From: Lysobacterales bacterium
GTDB taxonomy: Bacteria; Pseudomonadota; Gammaproteobacteria; Xanthomonadales; Wenzhouxiangellaceae
DNA length: 64,000 nucleotides
Assembly (NCBI GenBank): GCA_002722315.1
Contig: PBLG01000046.1
Location: 248,001-312,000, forward strand
Direction of reading: 5' to 3'
Below are positions 20,154 to 29,544 of the stretch, in pieces; position 1 is the stretch's first letter; every line of letters starts with the position of its first letter. The position numbers were made by a program, and so were the translations under genes. The notes beneath the pieces were generated by a model. That model did not search any database and had not been told where the DNA came from. It saw only the letters and a list, made by a program, of their open reading frames with translations.

Positions 20154-22601
20154 ATGAGCTGGGTGGTTCACAAGTTCGGTGGCAGCAGTCTTGCCGACGC
20201 CGAGGCATTCCGCCACGTCGGCGGTCTTCTGGATTCGCTGGACGACCGGCGGCAGGCCGTGGTGGTATCGGCAATGCAGGGTACGACCGACGCGCTGATA
20301 GAACTGGCCCGCGCCGCGGCCGGGGAGGCCACGCACTCGGCACCCGAATGGGAGGCCGGTTTCGACGACCTGCGTCGCCGCCACCTCGAGTGCGCAGAGG
20401 CGCTGCAGGCCGAAGACGATGTGCGCACGGCGCTGGAGCGATCGTTCGCCGACCTGAGGCACTTGCTGGAAGGTCTCGCATTGCTCGGCAGCTTGCCGGG
20501 CGAGGTCCTCGACCTGGTCTCGGGTCTCGGCGAGCAATGGTCGGCAAGGCTTCTCGTCGGGGTGCTGGCGCACGGAGACCGGCCCGCCGCGTTCGTCGAC
20601 GCGCGCGACGTGATCCGCATCGAACGGGGCGAGCTGGGCCCCGTGCCGCTGATGGACAAGAGCCAGCGAGCGCTGGAGAGTCTGTCCCTTAAACAGGCCG
20701 ACAGGCTGGTGATGACCGGCTTCAGCTGCCGGGATGCGGCCGGGCGCGTCACCACACTGGGGCGCAACGGCAGCGACTTTTCCGCGACCATACTCGCCGC
20801 ACTGCTCGACGCCGACGAGGTTCATATCTGGACGGACGTCGAGGGCGTGCTGTCGGCCGATCCACGGCGCGTGCCGCAGGCCGAGGTGGTGCATCGATTG
20901 TCGTACCGCGAAGCGTTCGAGCTTGCCTATTTCGGCGCCAGGGTGCTGCATCCGCAAACGCTGGCGCCGCTGCTGAAGCGCGCGATCCCGGTACGGATAC
21001 GATCGACCCGGCTTCCCGATTCGCCCGGCACGCTCATCGACCGGCGCGGCTCGAGCGTGCCCCCGGTCAAGGGCGTTTCATGTATCGAGAAGCTGGCGCT
21101 GATAAACATCGAGGGCGCCGGGATGCTCGGTGTGCCGGGCACCGCCGAGCGCGTCTTCGAAACGCTGCACCGGGCCGATATCTCGGTCACCATGATTTCC
21201 CAGGGTTCCTCGGAGCACTCGATCTGCTGCGTATTGCCGAGACACGACGGCGAGCGGGCGCGTGAACTGCTGAACCAGCGGTTCCTGCACGAGATCGAAT
21301 CGGGCCAGTTGCAGCGGATTTCGGTGCTGGACGACATCGAGGTCCTGGCCATCGTCGGCGACGGCATGGCCGGCTCGCCCGGTGTTGCCGGGCGACTGTT
21401 CTCTTCGCTGGGCCGGGCCGGCGTCAACGTCCGCGCGATCGCCCAGGGCAGTTCCGAGCGCAACATTTCGGTGGCCGTCGATGCGGCAGCCTCGACGCGC
21501 GCGCTGCGCGCGGTGCATTCGGCGTTCTACCTGTCCGACCAGACCCTCTCGATCGGCCTGATCGGGCCCGGCCAGGTCGGGCGGGCGCTGCTCGGCCAGA
21601 TGCGCGACGCGCGCGCGCGGCTGCTGGACACCGCGCACATCGACCTGCGAGTCCGTGCGGTGGCTAATTCCCGCACCATGGAACTGGCCGAGACCGAGCT
21701 GTCGGATTCGGGATTTGCCGGCCGACTCGAGCATGGCGCGGCGCTGGATCTGGACCAATTCGCCGCGCACGTGCACGCCGAACACCTGCCGCACGCCATC
21801 ATCATCGACTGCTCGGCCAGCGATGCCATCGCCGACCGCTATGCCGACTGGCTCGGGCGAGGCATACACGTCATCACGCCCAACAAGCACGCCGGAAGCG
21901 GTGATCTTGATCGCTACCTGACGCTGCGCGAACTGGCTTCGGGCGCCGGAGCGCGCTGGCGTTACGAGGCCACGGTAGGCGCCGGCCTCCCGGTCGTCCA
22001 GACCCTGCGCGACCTGATCGATTCGGGTGATCGGGTGTTGCGCATCGAGGGCATCTTTTCCGGCACGCTGGCCTGGTTGTTCAATCGCTTCGAGCCGGGC
22101 ATGTCGTTCGCCGCCCTGGTCCGGGAGGCGCGCGAATCGGGCTACACCGAGCCGGACCCGCGCGACGACCTGTCCGGCACCGACGTGGCGAGAAAACTCG
22201 TGATCCTGGGACGGGAGATGGGCATGGATCTGACGCTGGAAGGCGTCGAGGTCGAAAGCCTGGTGCCCGGTGGGCTGTCGGACGGCGGCGTCGACGAATT
22301 CCTGAAAGGGTTGGACGTGCTCGACGAGGACATGGCGAGGCGCATGGACGACGCCCGCGCCAACGGCCGGTGCCTGCGATACACGGCGGCGCTGGACGCG
22401 CAGGGCAATGCGCGCGTCGGGCTGGAATCGCTGCCGCTGGACCATCCGTTCGCCCACCTCGCGCTGACCGACAACGTGGTCGCGTTCACCACCGAACGGT
22501 ACAACGAGAATCCCCTGATCGTTCAGGGCCCCGGCGCCGGGCCCCAGGTCACCGCGGCCGGGGTCTTTTCGGACCTTCTCAGGATCGCGCAGGCCAGGTA
22601 G
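20154..22601 (+). CDS. thrA: Bifunctional aspartokinase / homoserine dehydrogenase
   Basis: 815 residues. The aspartokinase domain (about 1-290) starts VVHKFGGSSLADAEAF and has VTTLGRNGSDFSATILAALL. Two ACT regions follow (about 310-460: MLGVPGTAERVFETLHRADI and GVAGRLFSSLGRAGVNVRAI). Homoserine dehydrogenase starts near 468 (IGLIGPGQVGRALLGQM) with VITPNKHAGSG, YEATVGAGLPVV and EPDPRDDLSGTDVARKLVIL. It catalyses the first and third steps of the threonine/methionine branch; ACT domains suggest feedback by threonine. The start overlaps the stop of a 10-codon ORF (20125-20157, MSKKRMRESR) that is not Thr/Ile-rich, so no classical attenuator is seen. thrB and thrC are not adjacent. Confidence 0.95.
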   Translation: MSWVVHKFGGSSLADAEAFRHVGGLLDSLDDRRQAVVVSAMQGTTDALIELARAAAGEATHSAPEWEAGFDDLRRRHLECAEALQAEDDVRTALERSFADLRHLLEGLALLGSLPGEVLDLVSGLGEQWSARLLVGVLAHGDRPAAFVDARDVIRIERGELGPVPLMDKSQRALESLSLKQADRLVMTGFSCRDAAGRVTTLGRNGSDFSATILAALLDADEVHIWTDVEGVLSADPRRVPQAEVVHRLSYREAFELAYFGARVLHPQTLAPLLKRAIPVRIRSTRLPDSPGTLIDRRGSSVPPVKGVSCIEKLALINIEGAGMLGVPGTAERVFETLHRADISVTMISQGSSEHSICCVLPRHDGERARELLNQRFLHEIESGQLQRISVLDDIEVLAIVGDGMAGSPGVAGRLFSSLGRAGVNVRAIAQGSSERNISVAVDAAASTRALRAVHSAFYLSDQTLSIGLIGPGQVGRALLGQMRDARARLLDTAHIDLRVRAVANSRTMELAETELSDSGFAGRLEHGAALDLDQFAAHVHAEHLPHAIIIDCSASDAIADRYADWLGRGIHVITPNKHAGSGDLDRYLTLRELASGAGARWRYEATVGAGLPVVQTLRDLIDSGDRVLRIEGIFSGTLAWLFNRFEPGMSFAALVREARESGYTEPDPRDDLSGTDVARKLVILGREMGMDLTLEGVEVESLVPGGLSDGGVDEFLKGLDVLDEDMARRMDDARANGRCLRYTAALDAQGNARVGLESLPLDHPFAHLALTDNVVAFTTERYNENPLIVQGPGAGPQVTAAGVFSDLLRIAQAR

Positions 22602-22610
22602 CCTGGCGTG

Positions 22611-22637
22611 AGCCGGGCGACTGCGCCCGGCTGTTTT
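22611..22637 (+). terminator. Rho-independent terminator of thrA
   Basis: AGCCGGGCG and CGCCCGGCT form a 9 bp stem with loop ACTG, followed by GTTTTAGG. The T-tract is the first unit of the heptamer array at 22633. Confidence 0.75.
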
Positions 22638-22751
22638 AGGTTTTAGGTTTTAGGTGTTAAGCAAAAGCTATACCGAGCCGCATAAAGATCGGCTTTGTCA
22701 TTGAAAAAGATAGGTTTTACCTAACACTTAAAACCTAAAACCTAAAACGCG
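22633..22751. repeat. Inverted arrays of GTTTTAG heptamers (copy 1)
   Basis: Left arm 22633-22661 has units GTTTTAG, GTTTTAG, GTTTTAG, GTGTTAA. Right arm about 22720-22748 has CTAACAC, TTAAAAC, CTAAAAC, CTAAAAC, ending in GCG. About 58 bases without repeat structure lie between. The element fills the convergent gap between thrA and the metalloprotease gene. A second copy with the same design lies at 61.2 kb. Confidence 0.9.
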
Positions 22752-22768
22752 AAGCCTGAAACGCAGTT

Positions 22769-25324
22769 TCAGCTATCGCAATGCCAACAGCCCTCGGCGA
22801 TCCAGTTCAACGCCCCGCTGGTCGTGGTGCCGCCCAGTGTGCTGCCAATTGGGCTGCCGGGCGGGATGTCGGGGCCGGGGGTCAGTGGATCGGCCGGAGG
22901 GGCCGGGCGTTGCAGGTGATTGTCGATGCGTGCGGCAAGCCAGTCGCCGAATTCGCGCATGTCCCTTTGTCGTTTGACTCGATTCAAGAGCGCCCGCAAG
23001 CCGCTTCGTGCGGCCACCTGCACCTCGGCCGATCCGGTTTGCCCGTCCAGCCGCATCAGTGCGCTGGCATAGCGCGAGATCAGACGTCCCGAGATCACGC
23101 GCGAGCGCGGTGCTTCGGCACGTCCCAGGTCTTCGAGCAGCCGGGCGCGCACGGCGGCAATCACCTCGGTCAGCGAAGGCAGCTCCGCATCCATCGCCGC
23201 CTGCGCCGCCAGCCGCTCGGCGCGGGTCGGATCGAGCAGGGCGGCGAAGCTTATGTCGCCTGCGGTTTCGGCGGCCGTGAACAGGTCGAAGGCCGGCGCG
23301 GTCCGGCCCGGAAGCGTTTCCTCGCCCGGCTCGAACCAGTAACCGTCGTAGCTCGGCGGCATCATTCTTACGAGGTCATCGGGCAGGTCGAGTCGTTCGG
23401 GATCCAGCGTTTCCAGCAGCATCGCAAGCGCTCGTCGCTGGTCCTCCGCGGCGACCGGGGCAGGGCGCTGGCCGGGTCCGCCGCGTTGTGCGTAGCTGAA
23501 TTTCACGCCGCCCAGGGACTTGGCCGCGGCGTCGACCTGGTAACGGTGGTAGAGATAGATCGGCACCAGCACTTCGCGCAAGGCGGCCAGCGGGCGCCCG
23601 GCCGCGATCCGGTCGGCGCCGAACCGCGCCAGGGCCTGTTCACGAACCGCCAGCGCGTTACCCAGTTCCTCGATAGGGTCGCCGCCGTTGTCCCAGACCG
23701 CGCCGTGCGGATGGCCTGTCGATACGCTCCGGGCGTGCTCGTCGGCGACGAAGCGCAGGCCGCGCTCTGCGCCTTCGGCCACGATTGCGTCAAGACGCTC
23801 GGACTCGCTGACGTCCGGGGCGAACTCCGAGTACAGCCAGCGGGCGATCAGCTTGTCCCACTCACCAATACCGTGATCGTAGGCGCCGGAGAAATCCAGG
23901 CCTCCAAGGTCGTCGACCTTCACCCAGGGGGCGGGGTAGTCCATGACCGAAGCGCGATCGTTGGTCGAGGCGGCGAAGTTGTGGCCGAAACCGAGCGCGT
24001 GGCCGAGTTCGTGCGCGGCCAGCTGCCGAATCCGGTCCAGCGCGAGCTCGACCGGGTCGTCCTCTCGCCCGCTGCCCACTGCATCGACGCCGGCCAGGCC
24101 CTCGAAGATCATCCGATCCTGGCGCACGCGCTGCGAGCCCAGGATCACGTGACCCTTGATCATTTCGCCGGTGCGAGGATCGATGATGCCGCCGCCGTAG
24201 GACCAGCCGCGCGTCTGGCGGTGCACCCACTGGACAACGTTGTAGCGAATATCCAGCGGATGGGCGTCCTCGGGCAGCAGTTCCACCCGGAAACCGTCGG
24301 GGAAGCCGGCCGCGGCGAACGCGTCGCGCCACCAGGATGCGCCCTCGACAAGCGCCTGTCGAATACGCTCCGGCGCGCCCGGATCGATGTAAAACACCAG
24401 CGGTTCGCGCACGCCCGACCCTGGGTTGCCGGGCTCGTTGTACTGCAGCCTGTGGCGCATTGCATAGGCGCGAACGACCGGCTCGTCCAGGTCGGCGGCG
24501 TAGTCGTAGAAGCCCAGCGCGAACGTACCGGTGCGCGGGTCGGCGCTGCGCACCCGGTAGCCGTCGTCGGGCAGGCGCACGAAGCTGTGGTGCTGAATCA
24601 GCGTCACCACGCCGGGGTCGGCCGCGGTCGCCCGGATTTCTCGGCCGGGCTCGTCGCCGGTAAACGTGATCCAGGCGTCGACTTCGACGTTGTCCGGAAA
24701 CACCAGCAGCGACGCGGCATCGGGCAGCGAGCGGTCGTCGGCGCGGGTGAACTTGCCGCCGTCGCGGCTCAGGGTCTGCGCCAGGCCCAGCGCGTCTGCG
24801 GTCAGCAGCCCGGCAAGATCGATGAGGACGCGGCCGTTGTCGTCCTCGGCGATGATTTCGGTGGACCAGACGAACGAGGTCGCAAACGAGTCGCTGACCG
24901 CGCGCTGTTCCAGCGGGTTGGACGTCACGGCGCGGTAGCGATGATTCTCGACCTCGGCGATGACCCGGTCGCCGATGCGCCTGAACCTGAGGATGCGCCC
25001 GGAATTGCCCCAGCCGCGATCGAGCCCGAGCGGATTCGATCCCAGCCCGGCAGTCAGTCGCTGGGCATGGATGAAGCGCAGCAGCACGCCGGGTTGTTCG
25101 AATTCGGCCGACGGGGCCGGAAGCCGCGCCAGCACCTTGCCTTTTTCCGGGCTGCTGTAGATGTCGATGAAGCCTTCGCTGAGCTCCAAGCCCGTCGTGG
25201 CCTCGGTGAAGGAAGCCGGTTGACTGCCGGCGGATTCATCTTCCGCGAACGCCGGGACATAACCTGGAACGGCGAAGGCAAGAAATAGAGCGGCCCAAAA
25301 AGGGGCAAGTGTGCGTTTCGGCAT
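22769..25324 (-). CDS. Exported zinc-dependent metalloprotease (DUF5117/DUF4953 type)
   Basis: 851 residues from MPKRTLAPFW, with a signal peptide ending near VPAFA. The catalytic motif is LAAHELGHALGFGHNFAAS, that is HExxHxxGxxH, located around residue 420. Upstream regions such as LLRFIHAQRLTAGLGSNPLGLDRG and VENHRYRAVT match the DUF5118/DUF5117 part that accompanies this family. The downstream ASVMDYPAPWVKV is the Met-turn region expected of metzincin-like enzymes. The C-terminus ends AEGCWHCDS. It is predicted periplasmic or surface-exposed. The ORF-track N-terminal extension of 25 residues is dropped because the signal peptide begins at 25324. The MBL-fold gene lies 5 bp upstream on the same strand. 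Confidence 0.9.
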   Translation of the reverse strand: MPKRTLAPFWAALFLAFAVPGYVPAFAEDESAGSQPASFTEATTGLELSEGFIDIYSSPEKGKVLARLPAPSAEFEQPGVLLRFIHAQRLTAGLGSNPLGLDRGWGNSGRILRFRRIGDRVIAEVENHRYRAVTSNPLEQRAVSDSFATSFVWSTEIIAEDDNGRVLIDLAGLLTADALGLAQTLSRDGGKFTRADDRSLPDAASLLVFPDNVEVDAWITFTGDEPGREIRATAADPGVVTLIQHHSFVRLPDDGYRVRSADPRTGTFALGFYDYAADLDEPVVRAYAMRHRLQYNEPGNPGSGVREPLVFYIDPGAPERIRQALVEGASWWRDAFAAAGFPDGFRVELLPEDAHPLDIRYNVVQWVHRQTRGWSYGGGIIDPRTGEMIKGHVILGSQRVRQDRMIFEGLAGVDAVGSGREDDPVELALDRIRQLAAHELGHALGFGHNFAASTNDRASVMDYPAPWVKVDDLGGLDFSGAYDHGIGEWDKLIARWLYSEFAPDVSESERLDAIVAEGAERGLRFVADEHARSVSTGHPHGAVWDNGGDPIEELGNALAVREQALARFGADRIAAGRPLAALREVLVPIYLYHRYQVDAAAKSLGGVKFSYAQRGGPGQRPAPVAAEDQRRALAMLLETLDPERLDLPDDLVRMMPPSYDGYWFEPGEETLPGRTAPAFDLFTAAETAGDISFAALLDPTRAERLAAQAAMDAELPSLTEVIAAVRARLLEDLGRAEAPRSRVISGRLISRYASALMRLDGQTGSAEVQVAARSGLRALLNRVKRQRDMREFGDWLAARIDNHLQRPAPPADPLTPGPDIPPGSPIGSTLGGTTTSGALNWIAEGCWHCDS

Positions 25325-25329
25325 CGAAG

Positions 25330-26232
25330 TCAGTCCGCGCTCATGCCCTTGTAGTTCAATTCGACCCAGCGATCCGGCTCGATGAAGCCCTGGCCCCATT
25401 GGGCGTCGAATTCCCTGGTTATTTCGGCTTCCAGGACCTGCTCCAGCGTGGCGCCCACTTCGATCAGGTCTTCGAGCCTGCCGTGCACCGTGGCCAGCAT
25501 GTCACGGTATGCGCGCAGCTGATTGCGATCGATCACCGGGCCGCCGTGTCCGGTAATGACCGAGGTGTCTTCGTCTGCCAGCAGGATCACGCGATCGGTC
25601 GCACCGATCATGCCGGCCAGACTGCCGCCGCTGCCGTAGTCGATGAACGGATAAAGCCCGTGGAATACGATGTCGCCGGTGTGGATCACATTGGCCTCCG
25701 CCAGGCGCACGATCGCATCACCGTCGGTGTGCGCGTTCGGCACATGGATCGCGTTGACAGTGTGCCCGCCCAGGTGGAATGTGACCTGGTCGTTGAACGT
25801 CACCACCGGCAGCGCCTGCTCGGTCGCCGGCGGAACTTCGCGCTCGAAGAATTCCATGAACTGCCCGGCCGACATGCGCTTGCGCACATTGTCGTGCGCG
25901 ACGACCAGGGCGCCGGCCTCGGCCATGTTCTCGTTGCCGCCGGTATGGTCGCCGTGCCAGTGGGTGTTGAAAACGAAACGGATCGGCTGGTTCGTGACTT
26001 CGGCCACGGCCGCCTTGATCTTGTCGGTGAGCGGGGCGTACTGGTCGTCGATCAGAAATGCGCCGTTGTCGCCGACCACAAGGCCGAGGTTTCCGCCCGC
26101 GCCCTGGAGCGCGTAGATGCCCTCTGAGACCTTCGTGGTCCGAATCTCGACCGAAGAGAAATCCTGGGCGATCGCCAGCGCAGGCAGAAAAGCGAAGGCA
26201 GCGCAGATGGCATTGAGCGTCAAGCGGTTCAT
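25330..26232 (-). CDS. Exported metallo-beta-lactamase-fold hydrolase
   Basis: 300 residues starting MNRLTLNAICAAFAFLPALAIAQ, a signal peptide. The metal site is FNTHWHGDHTGGNENMA (HxHxDH), with PNAHTDGDAIVR supplying the next histidine, IHTGDIVFHG the bridging aspartate and VITGHGGPV the last histidine. This resembles SoxH/quinoprotein-relay-type MBL hydrolases rather than secreted beta-lactamases of known resistance types, so antibiotic hydrolysis should not be assumed. Only 5 bp separate it from the downstream metalloprotease gene, so the two probably form an operon of exported hydrolases. The ORF-track start 60 codons upstream is rejected because the signal peptide starts at 26232. Confidence 0.88.
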   Translation of the reverse strand: MNRLTLNAICAAFAFLPALAIAQDFSSVEIRTTKVSEGIYALQGAGGNLGLVVGDNGAFLIDDQYAPLTDKIKAAVAEVTNQPIRFVFNTHWHGDHTGGNENMAEAGALVVAHDNVRKRMSAGQFMEFFEREVPPATEQALPVVTFNDQVTFHLGGHTVNAIHVPNAHTDGDAIVRLAEANVIHTGDIVFHGLYPFIDYGSGGSLAGMIGATDRVILLADEDTSVITGHGGPVIDRNQLRAYRDMLATVHGRLEDLIEVGATLEQVLEAEITREFDAQWGQGFIEPDRWVELNYKGMSAD

Positions 26233-26445
26233 GAATCGTGGCTCCTGTTTCAGGGAATTGGTCGACGGCCATTCTATAGCCGTTCGATCAAGCCACGGTA
26301 AACCGCTTGTCCGCCTCGCGCAAGCCGGTTTCGGCGCAGGGCGGCTGCGTTTCCTTAATCTTTCCGTGCTTTGGCGTCTTCCTTCATGCAATGAACGAAC
26401 GGGCAAGCTCAACCAGCGACCATACGGCCGGTATCGCGAACGTTG

Positions 26446-29400
26446 TCAGTTTGCGCGAAGCCGCAGCCGCCGGGGGCGCCAATGGACGAGGCGCGCAGCC
26501 GACCGCACCATGAATCGCCAGGCGCGGCCCGGCCAGCGGCTCATGACGTCCAGCCAGAGATAGATGGTGGGCAGGAACACCAGGCTCACGACGGTGGAGA
26601 ACAGCAGTCCGCCGACGATGGCGCGGGCCATGGGGTAGTAGGGCGGCCCGCCGCCGCCGATCTGGGTGGTGCCGACGCAAAGCGGCACCAGGCCCAGCAC
26701 GGTGGTGCCGACGGTCATCAGGATGGGACGCAGACGGTCGCGCCCTGCCTGCAGTATGGCGTCGTCCCGAGCCATTCCGCCGTTGCGCAACTGGTTGATA
26801 TGGTCGATGAGCACGATGCCGTTGTTCACGACAACGCCGATCAGGATCAGGATGCCTATCATCGCCATCAGCGAAAACGTCGTGCCTGTGACCAGGAAGA
26901 ACCAGTAGACGCCGACGACCGAGAACAGGATCGAGACGATCATCGTGACCGGATACAGCAGTGATTCGAATAGCGCCGCAAGCACGATGTAGATGATCAC
27001 CAGGGCGAGCAGGATATTGATCAGCATGCGCATGCCGGTATCGTCCTCGCGACTGAATCCGCGCCCCAGTCGCCATTCGTAGCCCGACGGGAGGGTCATC
27101 GCGCCCAGCGTGGATTCGATCCGTTCGCGCGCCTCGGGCATCGTGATGTCGTCCAGGTTGGCTTCGACGGTCAGCGAGGTTTCCCGGTCCACGCGGCGGA
27201 TGATCCCGGGACCGGGATTTTCGACCAGGTCGACCAGGGCCGTGATCGGCACCTGGCGGCCTTCGGCGTTGGTCAGCAGCAGACCGGCCAGCGCTTCCGG
27301 GCTTCGGCTGTCTTCGTCGCGGAACCGGATGCGAACCGGGACTTCGCCCTGTTGCCCCTGGAACTCGCGCAGGCTCACGCCGCGCAGCGCGGTGGCGATG
27401 GTGGTCGCGATCTGGCCGGAGTCGAACCCCAGCAGACGGGCGCGGTCCCGGTCGATGCGCACCTGCAGTTCTCGCTCGTTCGGCGATTCGGGCAGGCGCA
27501 CGCCCTCCAGCCCGTCGACCGGCTCGAGCAACCGGACCACTTCTCCGGCCAGCGTTCGCAATCGGGTGCTCGATGCGCCGACCAGCGTGACGCTCACGCC
27601 TTCGCCGCCGGCGGTGCGTTCACGATCGAAGCTCGGCTTGCCGATCACGATCTCGGGCATCTCGGCCAGGATCTCGTCGGCGATGTCGCTGCTCGGTCGT
27701 TCGTCTTCGACGTCCTCTGTCAGCAGGATCGACGACTGGGCCTCGCCGGATTCGTTGTAGTAGGAGTAAACCGAGCGTATCTGCAGCCGGGACTGGTTTG
27801 CATACAGGTAATCCTCGATCCGGTCCACCGCGCGCTTGACCTGGTCCAGCGGGTAGTGGGCGTCCAGGTTGTACTGCAGGAACAGGTCGCGGTCCTCTTC
27901 GGCCGGGAACATGTCGGTCTCGACCATGCCGGCCGGGATGACGATCGAGGCAAAGGTCAGGACGATCAGCGCGGCGCTTTTCCAGCGATGGCGAAGCGTC
28001 CAGCCCAGCACGGCCTGGTAGCGCGTGCGGATGGCGTCGAGGACCGGAGACGACGACTGGCGCGTCGGTGGCTTCAGTCGGCTCGCGATCATCGGGATCA
28101 AGGTCTGCGCCAGGATCAGCGAAACGGCCAGCGAGACCACGATGGCGATCGCGACGTGGGAGAGAAAGATCGAGATCTCGGTCTGCTCGCCGAAGATGTT
28201 GGGCAGGAACACCGCCGCGCTGGTCAGCGTGCCGGCGGCCACGGCCAGCGCCACGCTGCGCACGCCGCGCTCGGTGGCCGCCACGACGTGTTCCGGCCCC
28301 GGGGTCTTTTCCCGTTCCGTGGCGATGCTTTCGCTGACCACCACCGCGTTGTCGACCAGCATGCCGATGGCCAGCATCAGGCCCATCATCGAGAGAATGT
28401 TCAGCGACACGCCGAGGAAGTACATCGCGCCCAGCGTGATCGTGATCGATACCGGGACCGCGAGCGCCACCATCAGCGTCATGGGTACGTTTCGAAGAAA
28501 GAAATACAGCACGAACAGCGAAAGCAGCGCGCCGAGCAACCCGGCGTTGCGCAGGTCGGTCAGCGAACTGACCACGCCGTCGGCCTGGTTTTCGAGGAAG
28601 AACAGGTTGATGCCGTTCATTTCCGGCTGGGCGCCGATGCGCTCGACCTCGGCGATCGCCCGTCGCCCGACGTCGACCAGGTTGGCGCCGCTTTCCTTGA
28701 GGATGTTCACGCCGATGGCGTACTTGCGGTCCAGGTGACGGGCGTAGTCACGCTCGGCGGTCCCGTAGGTGACCTCGGCTATATCCTGCAACCTGAGCCC
28801 GTCGGCGATCACCAGGTTGCGGTACTGCTCGACGTCGCGGAACTCGCCTCGCGGGGTGACCCGGTAGCGCGTGCCCGAGTCGGTCAGCATGCCGGCGGAG
28901 GTCGAGAAGTTCACGCTGCGCAGCTTTTCCAGCAGCGCCGGCAGGTCGACCCGGTGCGCGTTGACGCGGTCGGCGACCAGCTCGATGTTGATCTCCTTCG
29001 GCTCCAGTCCCTGCAGTTCCACCCGGGCCACGCCCTCGATGCGCTCCAGCGGCCGGATAAGCGTGCGCATGATCATGTCGTAGGCGTTGGAGAGGTCGCG
29101 CTCGGACGAGATTCTCAGCGTCAGCACCGGCTGGTCGGCGGTATTGAACTTGAGCACCTGGATGCGGCGCACGTCCTCGGGCAACTGGTCGCGCACCGCC
29201 TCGATCCGTTCGCGCGCCTCGACGGCCTTGATCGCCACGTCCTCGCCCCAGTCGAATTCGATCTGGAACTGCGCCATGTCGGCCGCCGATGTGCTGGACA
29301 GGCGCTTGACGTCGCTGAGCGTCGCCAGCACTTCTTCGACCGGGCGGGTGATCTCCTGCTCCACTTCTTCCGGCGTGGAACCGGGGTAGGGCACCTGCAC

Positions 29401-29541
29401 CAGCACGAACGGAATGTCGAGTTCGGGGAAGAACTCCAGCGGCAGCAGGCGCGCGGCGATGACGCCCACCGAAACCAGCGAAACGAACGCCATCACGATC
29501 GTGATCGGCCGGCGGATCGAGAACTCGGCGGGCGAACTCAT
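26446..29541 (-). CDS. RND efflux transporter, second pump subunit
   Basis: 1031 residues. The HAE1-type RND layout is visible: TM1 (ITIVMAFVSLVSVGVIAARLL), a first periplasmic porter region, TM2-6 around GMLVDNAVVVSESIATERE, a second periplasmic region, and the final TM cluster (MAMIGILILIGVVVNNGIVLIDH). The TM4 proton-relay position reads D-N rather than the D-D of AcrB, a common variant. It lies 3 bp after its paralogue, forming an MFP-RND-RND operon. Two non-identical pumps encoded together recall MdtB/MdtC, where both share a heterotrimer. Substrate unknown. No outer-membrane channel gene is adjacent. Confidence 0.93.
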   Translation of the reverse strand: MSSPAEFSIRRPITIVMAFVSLVSVGVIAARLLPLEFFPELDIPFVLVQVPYPGSTPEEVEQEITRPVEEVLATLSDVKRLSSTSAADMAQFQIEFDWGEDVAIKAVEARERIEAVRDQLPEDVRRIQVLKFNTADQPVLTLRISSERDLSNAYDMIMRTLIRPLERIEGVARVELQGLEPKEINIELVADRVNAHRVDLPALLEKLRSVNFSTSAGMLTDSGTRYRVTPRGEFRDVEQYRNLVIADGLRLQDIAEVTYGTAERDYARHLDRKYAIGVNILKESGANLVDVGRRAIAEVERIGAQPEMNGINLFFLENQADGVVSSLTDLRNAGLLGALLSLFVLYFFLRNVPMTLMVALAVPVSITITLGAMYFLGVSLNILSMMGLMLAIGMLVDNAVVVSESIATEREKTPGPEHVVAATERGVRSVALAVAAGTLTSAAVFLPNIFGEQTEISIFLSHVAIAIVVSLAVSLILAQTLIPMIASRLKPPTRQSSSPVLDAIRTRYQAVLGWTLRHRWKSAALIVLTFASIVIPAGMVETDMFPAEEDRDLFLQYNLDAHYPLDQVKRAVDRIEDYLYANQSRLQIRSVYSYYNESGEAQSSILLTEDVEDERPSSDIADEILAEMPEIVIGKPSFDRERTAGGEGVSVTLVGASSTRLRTLAGEVVRLLEPVDGLEGVRLPESPNERELQVRIDRDRARLLGFDSGQIATTIATALRGVSLREFQGQQGEVPVRIRFRDEDSRSPEALAGLLLTNAEGRQVPITALVDLVENPGPGIIRRVDRETSLTVEANLDDITMPEARERIESTLGAMTLPSGYEWRLGRGFSREDDTGMRMLINILLALVIIYIVLAALFESLLYPVTMIVSILFSVVGVYWFFLVTGTTFSLMAMIGILILIGVVVNNGIVLIDHINQLRNGGMARDDAILQAGRDRLRPILMTVGTTVLGLVPLCVGTTQIGGGGPPYYPMARAIVGGLLFSTVVSLVFLPTIYLWLDVMSRWPGRAWRFMVRSAARLVHWRPRRLRLRAN

Positions 29542-29544
29542 GGT

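Noticed and set aside
20125-20157. Ten-codon ORF overlapping the thrA start, as a threonine leader peptide
   Set aside because: It has no Thr or Ile codons, no ribosome-binding site, and no attenuator hairpin follows before thrA.
22633-22751. Telomere-type repeat or CRISPR array
   Set aside because: Heptamers are short, inverted around one core, with no regular spacers; only a superficial likeness to telomeric repeats.
25330-26232. Beta-lactamase resistance gene
   Set aside because: The fold and metal motif are shared by many hydrolases; nothing specific to antibiotic-degrading classes was seen.
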